Of a stretch of DNA of 64,000 nt, positions 34,783 through 45,203 are shown piece by piece. The notes below the pieces were generated by a model. It was not told the DNA's origin. It ran no database searches and was given only the letters and a program-made list of their open reading frames with translations. Within the stretch, counting starts at the first letter, position 1, and the number at the start of each line of letters is the position of its first letter. The position numbers and the translations under genes are program-made. The DNA comes from Flavobacterium shii (lineage in GTDB: Bacteria; Bacteroidota; Bacteroidia; Flavobacteriales; Flavobacteriaceae): contig NZ_JAOZEW010000002.1 in the NCBI RefSeq assembly GCF_025847235.1, forward strand, positions 248,001 through 312,000, given 5' to 3'.

Positions 34783-36324
34783 TTATTGTATTTCAAAAAT
34801 TACTGGAGCTGTTCTTGGTAATAAATAACTACCTGCTCCAACAAGTTTAGTTTTAATCTCAGAAATAGTAACCTGGTCTCCTCTACCTGCTTTTGAAAGT
34901 ACAGATTTACATTGTGCATTTAATTTATTACCCGCAACAACAACTGTAGGTTGTCCTGTAACTTTTAAATTAAATCCAACAACATCTAATCCAACTTCGA
35001 AATCAAAATCAACTAATTTAGCACCAACTGTAGCTACTTCTAGATTTGATTTAGGTCCTTTCACAACACCCATTTCACCTCTAATAGTACCTGTAGGTCC
35101 TGGAATACCTTTAATTCTAAAAGTTTTCTTATCAGAAACAGTAGAACCATTTGGTAATGTACCCGTAACAGAAATTGTAGTTTCAGTTCCTGTTCCTGGG
35201 CTCATATTGTATTTTCCTGCTTTACCCGCAGAAGACAATCCCGGAGCACTTGCAACAACTTTATTATCTGCAACACCTGCGAATGATACTGAAATTGGGT
35301 TAACAACTCCTCTGTAAACTACATTCATTTTATCTGCAGAAATAGTAGCAGAATTTGGTTTAGGTACTACAACATATTTTCCAGAAAATTTAAGTGGAAT
35401 TGTTTTTCCATCTTCCAAGAATGTAAATTGACCATTAATATTTTGTTCTCCAATTCCACCAGCTGTCATAGATATAATGGCTTGACCATTAGCATCAATT
35501 TTACCTGGACCTGAAAATGAAGTAGGTTTGGTGTTTTCGTCATAACGACCTAAAACAACTTTACCTGTAACAGTTTCTCCTTGAAAATAAGCATTTTTAT
35601 CAAGAACTACAATTGCTTGGTAATTACTGTAAGATGCAGCAGCAACCGCAGCTTTTCCTAAAGCAGCACTATAAACATCAGATTCTGCTTTTTGAACGTC
35701 ATTTTGCCAAGCAGACAGTTTTGCAACTGAAGCAACTGCTGGAAAACCTTTAAAGTGATAAGCTAAATACTTATCTTTTAAACCTTCTTTATTTTTAACG
35801 TCAGAAGTATTAAATTTATTCTCAATTTCAGCTAAAATTGCACTATACTTTTTATCAGTCAATGCAGCTTTCATATCAGCTTTATATTTGTCGATCTTAG
35901 CAATAATCTCGTTACCTTTTGCAGTATAACCTTCTCCAGTAAACCAATTATCTATATTATCACCTTTGTCCATAGACTCGTAAGGTAATTTTCCTGTTGC
36001 TTTATCAACTTCAAATCCTTTTAATACATCCCCTTTTAGAGTACCTATATAATCATAAAATTCTTTAGTTATAGTTTCTACTTTGTGAGCTGTTCCTGCA
36101 GCCATTGCAAACTCTCCTTTTGCTTCAGCAGCTTTCTGATCTAATGAAGACAACATTTGCGCATTGGTTTCTGTTGATGCAGAATTAGCGCTTTCAAATT
36201 TTTCATTCATTAAGCCAAAAGCAGATAATACTTCTTTTGACATATTCATTGCTAACATTGCGATGAAAACCAGATACATCAGGTTAATCATCTTCTGTCT
36301 AGGGGTTAATTTTCCTCCTGCCAT
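34783..36324 (-). CDS. gldM: gliding motility / T9SS protein GldM
   Basis: The 513-residue protein has a short N-terminal cytoplasmic segment (MAGGKLTPRQKM), one membrane helix (about 13-29, INLMYLVFIAMLAM) and a large periplasmic part with repeated beta domains. It forms, with GldL, the proton-driven motor of gliding and the type IX secretion system. The gene is 46 bp from gldN and 48 bp from gldL. Confidence 0.94.
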   Translation of the reverse strand: MAGGKLTPRQKMINLMYLVFIAMLAMNMSKEVLSAFGLMNEKFESANSASTETNAQMLSSLDQKAAEAKGEFAMAAGTAHKVETITKEFYDYIGTLKGDVLKGFEVDKATGKLPYESMDKGDNIDNWFTGEGYTAKGNEIIAKIDKYKADMKAALTDKKYSAILAEIENKFNTSDVKNKEGLKDKYLAYHFKGFPAVASVAKLSAWQNDVQKAESDVYSAALGKAAVAAASYSNYQAIVVLDKNAYFQGETVTGKVVLGRYDENTKPTSFSGPGKIDANGQAIISMTAGGIGEQNINGQFTFLEDGKTIPLKFSGKYVVVPKPNSATISADKMNVVYRGVVNPISVSFAGVADNKVVASAPGLSSAGKAGKYNMSPGTGTETTISVTGTLPNGSTVSDKKTFRIKGIPGPTGTIRGEMGVVKGPKSNLEVATVGAKLVDFDFEVGLDVVGFNLKVTGQPTVVVAGNKLNAQCKSVLSKAGRGDQVTISEIKTKLVGAGSYLLPRTAPVIFEIQ

Positions 36325-36372
36325 ATTTTCTAAATAATTAGTTTTTTATTAATAATAATTGTTTTTAACTAA

Positions 36373-37020
36373 TTATCCTTTATTATTCATAGCTGAAAGC
36401 ATACCACCGTAAACATTGTTTAAAGAAGCAATATTTGCAGTCATTGATTGCATTTGCTCTTTTAATTTTGTTGCGTTTTCTGCAATTTCTTTGTTAGCTT
36501 CTGCATTTCTTGAAGCACTTTCTAATTGAACTTTATATAAACTATTTAATGACTCCATTTGCGCAGCAGCTGTAGACAACTCTTCGCTGTATTTTTTAGT
36601 AGAAGCAATTGAATCAACTGTTGGAGCAATACCTTTAGCAGCAGACTCAAAGTTTTTGATACTGTTACCTAAGCTTGACATAAGCTCTCCGTCGATTTTA
36701 GCTTCTTTAAGCATAACATCTAATTTTTGAGATAATAAACCTTGTGCATCAGCTGTGGTATCTGCTTTTGCGGTTTTAGTTTTTGCTTGTCCATTAGCCA
36801 ATTCTGGATATACTAATGTCCAATCTAATTCATCATCAACTGGTTCAAAAGCAGAAAGCGCGAAAATTAATGCCTCTGTTACTAATCCAATTGAAAGCAT
36901 CAATGTACCTGTTAAAGGTCCGATTTCAAAGTGGGTGATCTTGAATAAAGCTCCAATAATTACTACTGCTGCTCCCATACCGTAAGCGAAGTTCATCGCT
37001 TTTTTACTCAATAATGCCAT
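36373..37020 (-). CDS. gldL: gliding motility / T9SS motor protein GldL
   Basis: The 215-residue protein has two N-terminal membrane helices (about 10-27 and 36-57) and a long cytoplasmic coiled-coil tail. H30 and E49 (FEIGP... then GLVTEALIF) fall where the family has its functional acidic residue in the second helix, known as E49 in Flavobacterium johnsoniae GldL. It is the inner-membrane stator-like motor partner of GldM. Confidence 0.94.
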   Translation of the reverse strand: MALLSKKAMNFAYGMGAAVVIIGALFKITHFEIGPLTGTLMLSIGLVTEALIFALSAFEPVDDELDWTLVYPELANGQAKTKTAKADTTADAQGLLSQKLDVMLKEAKIDGELMSSLGNSIKNFESAAKGIAPTVDSIASTKKYSEELSTAAAQMESLNSLYKVQLESASRNAEANKEIAENATKLKEQMQSMTANIASLNNVYGGMLSAMNNKG

Positions 37021-37092
37021 AATTTGTTTGTTTGTTTTAGGTTTTAAAATAAGGATTTGGTTATTGTTTTTAATTTACTCTCTAATAATTAA

Positions 37093-38490
37093 TTATTTCT
37101 TTTTATTCCCGGTTACTTGTGTACCCATATAATCTTGAACCGTTCTAAAACCAATAAAACTTCTTGCTGAATCTGCATATTCAAAATCTCTGGTACTTAC
37201 TTGTAGGAAATAAGCAACATCTTTCCACGAACCTCCTCGAACAACTTTACGTTTGTTCGAACCATCCTGTACATTAGGATTCATCGTAGATACATATTCG
37301 TAAGCATTTGGACTGTATGAAGAATCTGTCCACTCGGCAACGTTACCTGCCATATTATACAAATTATAACCATTTGGATCATACGATTTTGCTTCTACAG
37401 TATACAAAGCATTATCTGCAGCATAATCCCCTCTATTTGGCTTAAAGTTAGCCATAAAACAACCTCTATCATTTCTAATATAAGGACCTCCCCAAGGGTA
37501 AGTTCCAGACTCTAGACCACCTCTTGCAGCATACTCCCATTCTGCCTCTGTAGGCAATCTGAAAGAGTTCACTAAATCACGACCTTTCTTTTTGGCTTTT
37601 ATGTAAGAGTTTTTATTTAATGTTCTCCAAGCACAAAAAGCTTTTGCCTGAGTCCATTTTACACCTACAACCGGATAATCCCCATATGCTTTATGCCAAA
37701 AATAATCATTATGCATTGGCTCATTATATGAATAAGTAAAATCCTTAATCCAAACTGTTGTATCAGGATAAACCGCTACTTCTTCAGTCTTAACAAAATC
37801 TTTTCTTTTTCCAACTTTAGCTTTAGCTGCAGCTTGAATATCCATCCAAGAATATCTAAATTTCAATTTATTAACATCTACAGTTCTCAAACCATTATAT
37901 GACTCAGCAATAGGAACATACATAGAATCCATTACTTCTGTATAATACTCATCTGGGTACCCTTTTGTATCTTTTACCAGTTTAATTTTTTTGTTTAATT
38001 TTCTTCCTGCATAAGGATCATCTGCTGTACCTACACTATAATAATTATCATACATGTATTTATCGTAAGCTGTCATCTTTTCTGGATCAGAATCATTAAA
38101 AGCATAATCACCTATACTTCCGCCTTTTTTACCTTTACCATCAGCACCTGGTTTTTGTCCCATTTCATCTGCCATAATAGCCAAACGAACTCTCATTGTA
38201 GAATCTTTTACCCACTCCACAAATTGACGGTACTCACTATTTGTTATTTCAGTTTCATCCATATAAAAAGAACGAACAGTAACAGTCTTAGTTGGAGCAT
38301 CTTCTACTTGAGCCAAGTCATCATCAGACTTACCCATAATAAAAGATCCACCTGGAACTAAAGTCATTCCATAAGGCTTTTCAGGATACCATTTCCCACC
38401 TTTAACACCTACCAATTCTCCTTTGTCACTTGACCTACCACAACTAATCATTAGTGTTAAAAATGCTGCAAATGCAATAAACTTCTTCAT
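37093..38490 (-). CDS. gldK: gliding motility / T9SS lipoprotein GldK
   Basis: The 465-residue protein starts with a lipoprotein signal (lipobox LMISCG, Cys17). Most of the rest is an FGE-sulfatase-like fold: GGSFIMGKSDDD, FRLPTEAEWEYAARGG, MAGNVAEWTDSSYSP and KVVRGGSWKD. In the type IX system this domain is structural. GldK forms the outer-membrane ring with GldN. It is the first gene of the operon. Confidence 0.94.
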   Translation of the reverse strand: MKKFIAFAAFLTLMISCGRSSDKGELVGVKGGKWYPEKPYGMTLVPGGSFIMGKSDDDLAQVEDAPTKTVTVRSFYMDETEITNSEYRQFVEWVKDSTMRVRLAIMADEMGQKPGADGKGKKGGSIGDYAFNDSDPEKMTAYDKYMYDNYYSVGTADDPYAGRKLNKKIKLVKDTKGYPDEYYTEVMDSMYVPIAESYNGLRTVDVNKLKFRYSWMDIQAAAKAKVGKRKDFVKTEEVAVYPDTTVWIKDFTYSYNEPMHNDYFWHKAYGDYPVVGVKWTQAKAFCAWRTLNKNSYIKAKKKGRDLVNSFRLPTEAEWEYAARGGLESGTYPWGGPYIRNDRGCFMANFKPNRGDYAADNALYTVEAKSYDPNGYNLYNMAGNVAEWTDSSYSPNAYEYVSTMNPNVQDGSNKRKVVRGGSWKDVAYFLQVSTRDFEYADSARSFIGFRTVQDYMGTQVTGNKKK

Positions 38491-38585
38491 ATATATTTGG
38501 ATTATCTATTCATTATTATAAGTCCGTAAACCTATTTATTATTTTTCTAAAAAACAATAGCTTTTTTGTAATTTATTTCACGGTT

Positions 38586-38593
38586 CAAAATTA
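38586..38593 (-). promoter_or_regulatory. -7 box of the gldKLMN operon
   Basis: On the minus strand TAATTTTG matches TAnnTTTG and lies about 96 bp upstream of the gldK ATG. The upstream side is a poly-A/T stretch without a TTG, so the match is half-consensus. Confidence 0.4.
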
Positions 38594-38754
38594 AAGTTAA
38601 AAAAAATAAAAAAAAAATATTTAGTCGATAAACTACCGCTTAAAATCGACATAAAACGTTAAATTTTAATATTTGTACGACTTAACTCATTAATAAAAAC
38701 AAAAACAAACATTTCAAAAACCCTGTAAATACACGCGTGTTATTACGAAAACGA

Positions 38755-39906
38755 TTACACTGTATTTTTGCGTTGTGCTTTCCACCATCTTTCAGGTAAT
38801 TCCTGATTACAAGCCGTTAAATATTCGTCATAAGAACATGATAATAACGTATTTCTCTTCAATTTATTACTGCCATTTGAAATAAACGGTATTTCGATCC
38901 ACCAACGATCTGTTTTATCACTTTTGTAAAAAACCAGCTCTTCCTCTTCCAACGGAACAATATACTTTAAATAGTTTTTTCGACTACCATAAGGATATTC
39001 ATTCGAACGATAATGATATCCCTCGATGAAATACCAAATAATTTGCGCGACAATCGGAGCTTCCTGCAAAGTATTATCATGATTAAATAATCCAAAAGCA
39101 GTTACTTTATCACTAATCCCAGCATATCTTGCAAGTGAACAAATTTCTTTACCATTAAAACCATTAGGTTCAAATGAAATCATATTTCCTGAATCTGCAG
39201 ACTTTATTGAATTCAAATCAAAACTCACCAAATCGGCATCTCTAAAAACTGGCTCAGCAAGAGCAATATTATTAGACATTTCCCCCAATCGATAAGCATC
39301 AAAAAACAACTTTTCGATTAAATCAATTTCCTCTTGTGAATTGTAATAAGTCTGATAACCTATATTGCAATAATTAAATAGATTATTAGGTGCATCTACT
39401 ATAATTTTAGTCAAGTAGGAAGTCGACGAAGAATCTTCGCTTTCTTTCCCGAAGTCAAATTTATTATCAACTGCTACCAAATTTACCATTTGCTCCAACT
39501 CATCGTAAGCACGATACAAAGAATAAGTTAAATCCTGAGAACCTCCAATGACAATAGGAATAACTCTATTTTTTATTAAAGCTGCAGTTATTTTCTTTAA
39601 AACATAGTAAGTATCATCTACCGAATCTCCAGGCAATATATCCCCTAAATCTGCAATAGACATTTCCCAGTTTCCAGGAAACATCCCGTATAATTTCTTA
39701 CGAACAGGATTCAGATTCACATCACTAATCGCAGAAGTATTTCCGCGATTTTCCAAAACTCCTATTATAGCAATATTAATTTTAGCTAAATCCGGAAATT
39801 GCTCTTTCGTATGCAAAACAATCTTACTTCCCAATTCCTGAGAAGACAATGTATCAATGTAGTTTAGAATTTCTTCGGCAACTGGTTGTAGAAAATCAAA
39901 TTCCAT
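38755..39906 (-). CDS. arginase/formimidoylglutamase-fold protein with lost metal ligands
   Basis: The 383-residue protein has the ureohydrolase fold, and related proteins are often labelled formimidoylglutamase. The usual metal ligands are altered. GGxH is GGSQD (121-125, Gln124 for His). DxHxD is DNKFD (147-151, no His). SxDxD is SFDLN (228-232, second Asp replaced by Asn). Two of the first-shell His and one Asp are therefore missing and a normal binuclear Mn site is not expected. The gene is 4 bp from topA and about 260 bp from gldK, in the order seen in flavobacteria. It is probably a pseudoenzyme with a structural or regulatory role. Confidence 0.8.
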   Translation of the reverse strand: MEFDFLQPVAEEILNYIDTLSSQELGSKIVLHTKEQFPDLAKINIAIIGVLENRGNTSAISDVNLNPVRKKLYGMFPGNWEMSIADLGDILPGDSVDDTYYVLKKITAALIKNRVIPIVIGGSQDLTYSLYRAYDELEQMVNLVAVDNKFDFGKESEDSSSTSYLTKIIVDAPNNLFNYCNIGYQTYYNSQEEIDLIEKLFFDAYRLGEMSNNIALAEPVFRDADLVSFDLNSIKSADSGNMISFEPNGFNGKEICSLARYAGISDKVTAFGLFNHDNTLQEAPIVAQIIWYFIEGYHYRSNEYPYGSRKNYLKYIVPLEEEELVFYKSDKTDRWWIEIPFISNGSNKLKRNTLLSCSYDEYLTACNQELPERWWKAQRKNTV

Positions 39907-39909
39907 TTC

Positions 39910-42429
39910 TTATTTCTTTTTTGCTACTGGTTTTTTAGCTACAGCTTTCTTAGCAGCTGGTGCTTTCTTGGCAGCTGTCTTTTTTACTGGCGTTTTCTTA
40001 GCTATCATTTCCTGAACTTCGGCCAACGTTAATTTTGTTGCATCAACATCTTTGCTTAATTCAATTTTGATCTTACCTTTTGTAATAACCGAACGTCCCC
40101 AACGAGCTTTCTCTACAAGAATCCCTTCTTCTTCCCAATTATGAAGTACTTTATCAATATTTTTCTGAAGTTTATCTTCAATCAAAGCTTCGATATCTGA
40201 TTGTGATAAATCATCAAAATTGTATTTTTTGCTTACGTTAATAAACAATCCGTTCCATTTGATAAAAGGACCAAAACGACCTACACCTTTTTGCACTCCT
40301 TCTCCTTTATATACAGCAATAGGCGCATCGGCAAGTGCTTTCTCATCTATTAACTCCTGAGCCCTTGTTATTGTTACATCCAGAGGATCCTCTCCTTTTG
40401 GCAATGAAATAAAAACACTTCCGTGACGAACATACGGTCCGTAACGTCCATTACTCACCTCTACTTCTTCTCCTTTATATTCCCCTAAGTTTTTAGGCAA
40501 TAAAAACAAGTTTAAAGCTTCTTCCAGCGTTATATTACCAATATTTTGATCTGCCATTAAACTGGCGAATTTTTTATCTTCATCATCCGGCTCTCCAATT
40601 TGAGCCATTGGGCCGAATTTACCTAAACGAACAGAAACCGGTCTTCCAGAAACAGGATCTTTACCTAAGATTCTTTCTCCACTTTCTCTATCGGCATTAG
40701 CCTCAACATCTTTTACATTTGGATGGAATTTATCATAAAACTCCTTCATCATTTGTGCCCAGTCAATATTTCCTTCGGCAATTTCATCAAAATCCTGCTC
40801 TACTTTTGCAGTAAAATTATAATCTAATATCGTTTCGAAATTCTTTACTAAGAAATCTGTAACAATTGTTCCGATATCAGTAGGGACTAATTTCCCTTTA
40901 TCTGAACCTGTATTTTCTTTTAGTAACCTCTCCCCTACCTTATTAGACTGCAAAGTAAGTTGTGTATAATTACGTTCTTGCCCGTCAAGGTTTCCTTTTT
41001 CTACATAGTTTCTATTGATAATAGTAGAAATAGTTGGCGCATAAGTAGATGGACGACCAATACCTAATTCTTCTAATTTCTTAACCAAAGATGCCTCTGT
41101 ATAACGTGCTGGCGGTCTAGAATATCTTTCGGTTGCCGTGATGTAATTATTTATTAATTTCTCATTCACTTTCATCGCCGGCAACATTCCTTCTTGCTCT
41201 TCTTCGTCATCATCATGACCTTCAAGATACACTTTTAAGAATCCTTCGAAAAGCAAAACTTCTCCAGATGCTGTAAAAATTTCGCTATGATTATTAGCTT
41301 CTATTTTCACATTGGTTCTTTCCAATTGTGCATCACTCATTTGTGAAGCCAATGTTCTTTTCCAGATCAAATCATATAACCGAGCTTGATCTCTGTCGAT
41401 ATTCACTGTATGACGTGACATATCTGTAGGACGGATCGCCTCGTGCGCCTCTTGTGCTCCTTTGCTTTTATTAGCAAAAGTTCTCGGCTTAGAGAATTCT
41501 TTTCCGTATGATTTAATAATTTCAGCCTGAGCTGCATCCATTGCATCTTTGGAAAGATTAACACTATCGGTTCTCATATAAGTAATAAGTCCCGCTTCGT
41601 ATAAACGTTGTGCTAATTGCATTGTGATTCCAACTGGTAAATACAATTTTCTTGCAGCTTCTTGTTGCAATGTAGAAGTTGTAAATGGTGCTGTTGGTGA
41701 TTTTTTGGTAGGTTTCGTTTCTAAATCTGAAACCTTATATGAAGAACCAATATTTTTATTTAAAAAATCTTCGGCTTCTTTTTTAGTATTAAAGTTTTTA
41801 GGTAATTTGGCTTTAAAAGTTTTTCCGGCTTCATTGGTAAACTCTGCCACAACAGAATATGATGCTACTGCATTAAAATTCTGAATTTCGCGTTCCCTTT
41901 CTACGATTAAACGTACAGAAACTGATTGTACACGTCCAGCTGATAAACCTCCTTTAATTTTTCTCCACAATACAGGAGATAATTCATACCCCACTAATCT
42001 ATCTAATACACGACGCGCTTGCTGTGCATTAACCAAATTATAATCTATTTCTCTTGGGTTTTCAATCGCTTTTAAGATTGCTGTTTTTGTGATTTCGTGA
42101 AAAACAATTCGCTTGGTTTTTTTAACATCAAGCTTTAATTCTTCGGCAAGATGCCATGAAATAGCCTCACCCTCGCGATCCTCATCACTTGCTAACCAAA
42201 CCATTTCGGCATTTTTAGCTAATGTTTTCAGTTTACTAACTAAAGCTTTTTTATCGGGAGAAACTTCATATTTAGGTTTAAAACCATTCTCTACATCTAC
42301 ACCAATTTCTTTGGAAGGTAAATCGGCAATATGCCCATAACTTGACTCTACTTGAAAATCACTTCCTAAAAATTTCTCTATCGTTTTTGCCTTTGCAGGT
42401 GACTCAACTATTACTAAATTCTTTGCCAT
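39910..42429 (-). CDS. topA: DNA topoisomerase I
   Basis: About 839 residues from ATG 42429 (MAKNLVIVESPAKAKT); the frame also opens with a TTG at 42450, which is unlikely. The Toprim domain at the start ends with SDEDREGEAISWH, and the active-site Tyr is in GLITYMRTDS (about 295). Instead of zinc fingers the C-terminus has repeated domains of the type GRYGPYVRHGS, and a basic Lys/Ala tail (KKTAAKKAPAAKK...). It relaxes negative supercoils. Confidence 0.95.
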   Translation of the reverse strand: MAKNLVIVESPAKAKTIEKFLGSDFQVESSYGHIADLPSKEIGVDVENGFKPKYEVSPDKKALVSKLKTLAKNAEMVWLASDEDREGEAISWHLAEELKLDVKKTKRIVFHEITKTAILKAIENPREIDYNLVNAQQARRVLDRLVGYELSPVLWRKIKGGLSAGRVQSVSVRLIVEREREIQNFNAVASYSVVAEFTNEAGKTFKAKLPKNFNTKKEAEDFLNKNIGSSYKVSDLETKPTKKSPTAPFTTSTLQQEAARKLYLPVGITMQLAQRLYEAGLITYMRTDSVNLSKDAMDAAQAEIIKSYGKEFSKPRTFANKSKGAQEAHEAIRPTDMSRHTVNIDRDQARLYDLIWKRTLASQMSDAQLERTNVKIEANNHSEIFTASGEVLLFEGFLKVYLEGHDDDEEEQEGMLPAMKVNEKLINNYITATERYSRPPARYTEASLVKKLEELGIGRPSTYAPTISTIINRNYVEKGNLDGQERNYTQLTLQSNKVGERLLKENTGSDKGKLVPTDIGTIVTDFLVKNFETILDYNFTAKVEQDFDEIAEGNIDWAQMMKEFYDKFHPNVKDVEANADRESGERILGKDPVSGRPVSVRLGKFGPMAQIGEPDDEDKKFASLMADQNIGNITLEEALNLFLLPKNLGEYKGEEVEVSNGRYGPYVRHGSVFISLPKGEDPLDVTITRAQELIDEKALADAPIAVYKGEGVQKGVGRFGPFIKWNGLFINVSKKYNFDDLSQSDIEALIEDKLQKNIDKVLHNWEEEGILVEKARWGRSVITKGKIKIELSKDVDATKLTLAEVQEMIAKKTPVKKTAAKKAPAAKKAVAKKPVAKKK

Positions 42430-42673
42430 TACTCTATTTTTCTGGAACAAAAGTATCTATTTTTTTTAAATGAGAGTGCACGCAAATCGTTTTTTGAAAA
42501 AAATCTATTTTCGCAGTTGTTAATTTATACCTTAATATATAACAAAAATATTCGCGTTATTACTTTCCTCATTCTTTCAAACGAAGTAAAAATCGAAAAC
42601 TTTATTACAAAACGATTACCCGATAAATACCTGAATTAAGACTATTAAAAAAATCTGAATAATGAAAGAGAAA

Positions 42674-43447
42674 CTATAATTTACCGGCAATGACTACATC
42701 AATTCCCATTTCTTCGAGATTCGTTTTAGTTTCAAGATCAATACCGGCATCTGTAATCAATACGTCAATTTTATTTAAATCACAAATTTTACCAAAACCT
42801 CTGACATTCATTTTTGTTGAATCGGCCAAAACTATAACTTTCTCTGCAACTTCGATCATAGCTTGATTTAAATGTGCCTCCAAAGCATTTGATGTACTCA
42901 AACCAAAATCTAAATGAACACCATCTGTCCCTAAGAATAATTTATTACAAGAGAACTGACTTAAAGTTGCCTCTGCAATCGGACCTACAGCCGAAGTCGA
43001 ACTATTTCTAATATCTCCCCCTAATTGTATTGTATCGATATTTATTTCTTTACTAAGTTCCAAAGCCACTTTTAACGAAGGTGTAAGTACCGTTAATTTT
43101 TGAAATCCTTTAATAACCTGAGATAAATAATGAATATTCGAACCCGACCCTAATATAATATAATCGTGATTACTTATATATTTTACCGCCTCTTCTGCTA
43201 TTTGTTTTTTTTGCTCTACCTGCAATCCTTCTTTATCATTAACATCCCTTTCAAAAGCATAAATAGGCTGTTTACTTGCTCCTCCATGCGTACGATGCAA
43301 TAGCTTTTGGTTTTCCAAAAAATTCAAGTCCTTTCGTATGGTTACACTTGAAACATTAAGTGTTTCACATAAATCAACTACATTCACATATCCCTTTTGA
43401 TTTAATTCTTTAAGTATATCCTCTTGTCTTCTATTGATTATAGTCAT
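42674..43447 (-). CDS. glpR: DeoR-family repressor, probable glycerol regulator
   Basis: The 257-residue protein has the DeoR N-terminal winged helix (RRQEDILKELNQKGYVNVVDLCETLNVSSVTIRKDLNFLE) and a C-terminal sugar-phosphate sensing domain (GSGSNIHYL, LGGDIRNSSTSAVGP, GTDGVH). It is divergent from glpDKF with 154 bp between. That position and the phased repeat in the gap suggest it represses the glycerol genes and responds to glycerol 3-phosphate; this is inference. Confidence 0.82.
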   Translation of the reverse strand: MTIINRRQEDILKELNQKGYVNVVDLCETLNVSSVTIRKDLNFLENQKLLHRTHGGASKQPIYAFERDVNDKEGLQVEQKKQIAEEAVKYISNHDYIILGSGSNIHYLSQVIKGFQKLTVLTPSLKVALELSKEINIDTIQLGGDIRNSSTSAVGPIAEATLSQFSCNKLFLGTDGVHLDFGLSTSNALEAHLNQAMIEVAEKVIVLADSTKMNVRGFGKICDLNKIDVLITDAGIDLETKTNLEEMGIDVVIAGKL

Positions 43448-43511
43448 AATTCCTCTTTAATATTAAGATTTCGCATAATTGAAAGATACAAAAATAAAAT
43501 AAAAAAATAAA

Positions 43512-43555
43512 TTTCATTTAATTTTATTTAGTTTCATTTAATTTCGCTAACTTCG
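43512..43555. promoter_or_regulatory. helically phased operator candidate of the glp genes
   Basis: TTTCATTTAA, TTTTATTTAG, TTTCATTTAA and TTTCGCTAAC follow each other with a 10 bp period from 43512. TTTCATTTAATTT is exact at 43512 and 43532. The last unit runs into TAACTTCG (43548-43555), a -7-like box one base off TAnnTTTG. DeoR repressors commonly bind such repeats over a promoter. Confidence 0.6.
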
Positions 43556-43601
43556 TTATTCGAAAGCGAAAAGACACAAAACGCAACAAATAAAACATAT
43601 A

Positions 43602-45191
43602 ATGAAACGACTCGAACAATTAACAAAACTAAAACAAACACCTGAATGGGATGTAATCGTGATTGGTGGCGGAGCTAGCGGACTAGGCACAGCACTCGAT
43701 GCTGCAAGTAGAGGTTACAAAACAGTTTTGGTTGAAGCAATAGATTTTGCCAAAGGAACATCAAGCAGAAGCACAAAATTAGTTCATGGTGGAGTTCGCT
43801 ACCTAGAACAAGGCGACATCTCTTTGGTAAGAGAAGCATTAAAAGAAAGAGGTTTAATGGCTCAAAACGCAGCCCATTTGGTCAAAAACCAATCTTTTGT
43901 TATACCAAATTACAATTGGTGGGGTGGTTATTTTTACACTATAGGACTTACTATCTATGACTTGTTAGCTGGGAGACTAAGCCTGGGTCGATCAAAGTAT
44001 ATTTCGAAGAAAAAAACTATTGAATTGCTCCCTACTATAGAACAAAAGGGTTTAGTAAGTGGTGTTATCTACCAAGACGGACAATTTGACGATTCTCGCT
44101 TGGCTATAAATATTGCACAAACTGCAGCAGAAAACGGCGCTTGTATTTTAAACTATACCAAAGTTATGGATCTATTAAAAAATGACAACGATAAAGTTAT
44201 CGGCGTTCAAATAGTAGATCATGAATCTGGCGAGAGATATGATATAAAAGGTAAAGCTGTTATTAATGCTACTGGCGTTTTTACTAATGCGATAATGAAA
44301 CTAAACGATGCTGTATATAAAAAATACATCGTACCAAGTCAGGGAATTCACCTTGTATTCGACAAATCTTTCCTACCAAGCGACCATGCTTTAATGATTC
44401 CAAAAACAAGCGATGGAAGAGTATTATTTGCCGTGCCTTGGCATGATAAAATAGTAGTAGGAACAACAGATACTCTAATTAAAAAGCATAGCCTAGAACC
44501 TATTGCACTAGAATCAGAAATTGAATTCGTCTTAGAGACAGCACAAAGATTCTTAGCAAAAAAACCTACACGAGCCGATGTTTTATCCGTTTTTGCAGGA
44601 TTAAGACCATTGGCCGCGCCAGAAAAAGAAGGAACAAGCACTAAAGAAGTTTCAAGAAGTCATAAAATAATTGTCTCCGAAACTGGATTGATAACTATAA
44701 CTGGCGGAAAATGGACCACTTATAGAAAAATTGCCGAAGACATCATAGACAAAGCAATCGTTGTACACCACTTACCAAAAAAGAAATGCAAAACGGAACA
44801 TATTTTAATTCATGGAAGTAAAGAAACAAATTCTAAGACTCGAGAAAATCATTTATATATATACGGAACTGATATCCCAAAAATATTAGAATTACAAAAA
44901 CAAGAGCCTGAATTAAAAGAAAAACTACACCCTGATTACGATTATACCATGGCAGAAGTAGCCTGGGCGATTCGTTCTGAAATGGCAAGAACAATAGATG
45001 ATGTCTTAGCAAGAAGAGTACGTTTATTATTTCTAGATGCACGTGCTGCCATTGATTCATCCGAAAAAGTTGGAAAATTACTAGCAAAAGAACTTGGGCA
45101 TGACGAAACATGGACACAAACCCAAATATCACATTTTAAAACCATTGCAAACGGATTCCTTTTGTCAGAATTTCAAAAAAAACATCATTAA
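43602..45191 (+). CDS. glpD: glycerol-3-phosphate dehydrogenase
   Basis: The 529-residue FAD enzyme has the N-terminal VIVIGGGASGLGTALDAASRG (GxGxxG) and the GlpD marker GTSSRSTKLVHGGVRYLEQGD. The C-terminal part has the helical domain seen in GlpD. It oxidises glycerol 3-phosphate to dihydroxyacetone phosphate at the inner membrane and feeds electrons to quinone. First gene of glpDKF; 12 bp before glpK. Confidence 0.95.
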   Translation: MKRLEQLTKLKQTPEWDVIVIGGGASGLGTALDAASRGYKTVLVEAIDFAKGTSSRSTKLVHGGVRYLEQGDISLVREALKERGLMAQNAAHLVKNQSFVIPNYNWWGGYFYTIGLTIYDLLAGRLSLGRSKYISKKKTIELLPTIEQKGLVSGVIYQDGQFDDSRLAINIAQTAAENGACILNYTKVMDLLKNDNDKVIGVQIVDHESGERYDIKGKAVINATGVFTNAIMKLNDAVYKKYIVPSQGIHLVFDKSFLPSDHALMIPKTSDGRVLFAVPWHDKIVVGTTDTLIKKHSLEPIALESEIEFVLETAQRFLAKKPTRADVLSVFAGLRPLAAPEKEGTSTKEVSRSHKIIVSETGLITITGGKWTTYRKIAEDIIDKAIVVHHLPKKKCKTEHILIHGSKETNSKTRENHLYIYGTDIPKILELQKQEPELKEKLHPDYDYTMAEVAWAIRSEMARTIDDVLARRVRLLFLDARAAIDSSEKVGKLLAKELGHDETWTQTQISHFKTIANGFLLSEFQKKHH

Positions 45192-45203
45192 CAATATACG
45201 ATC

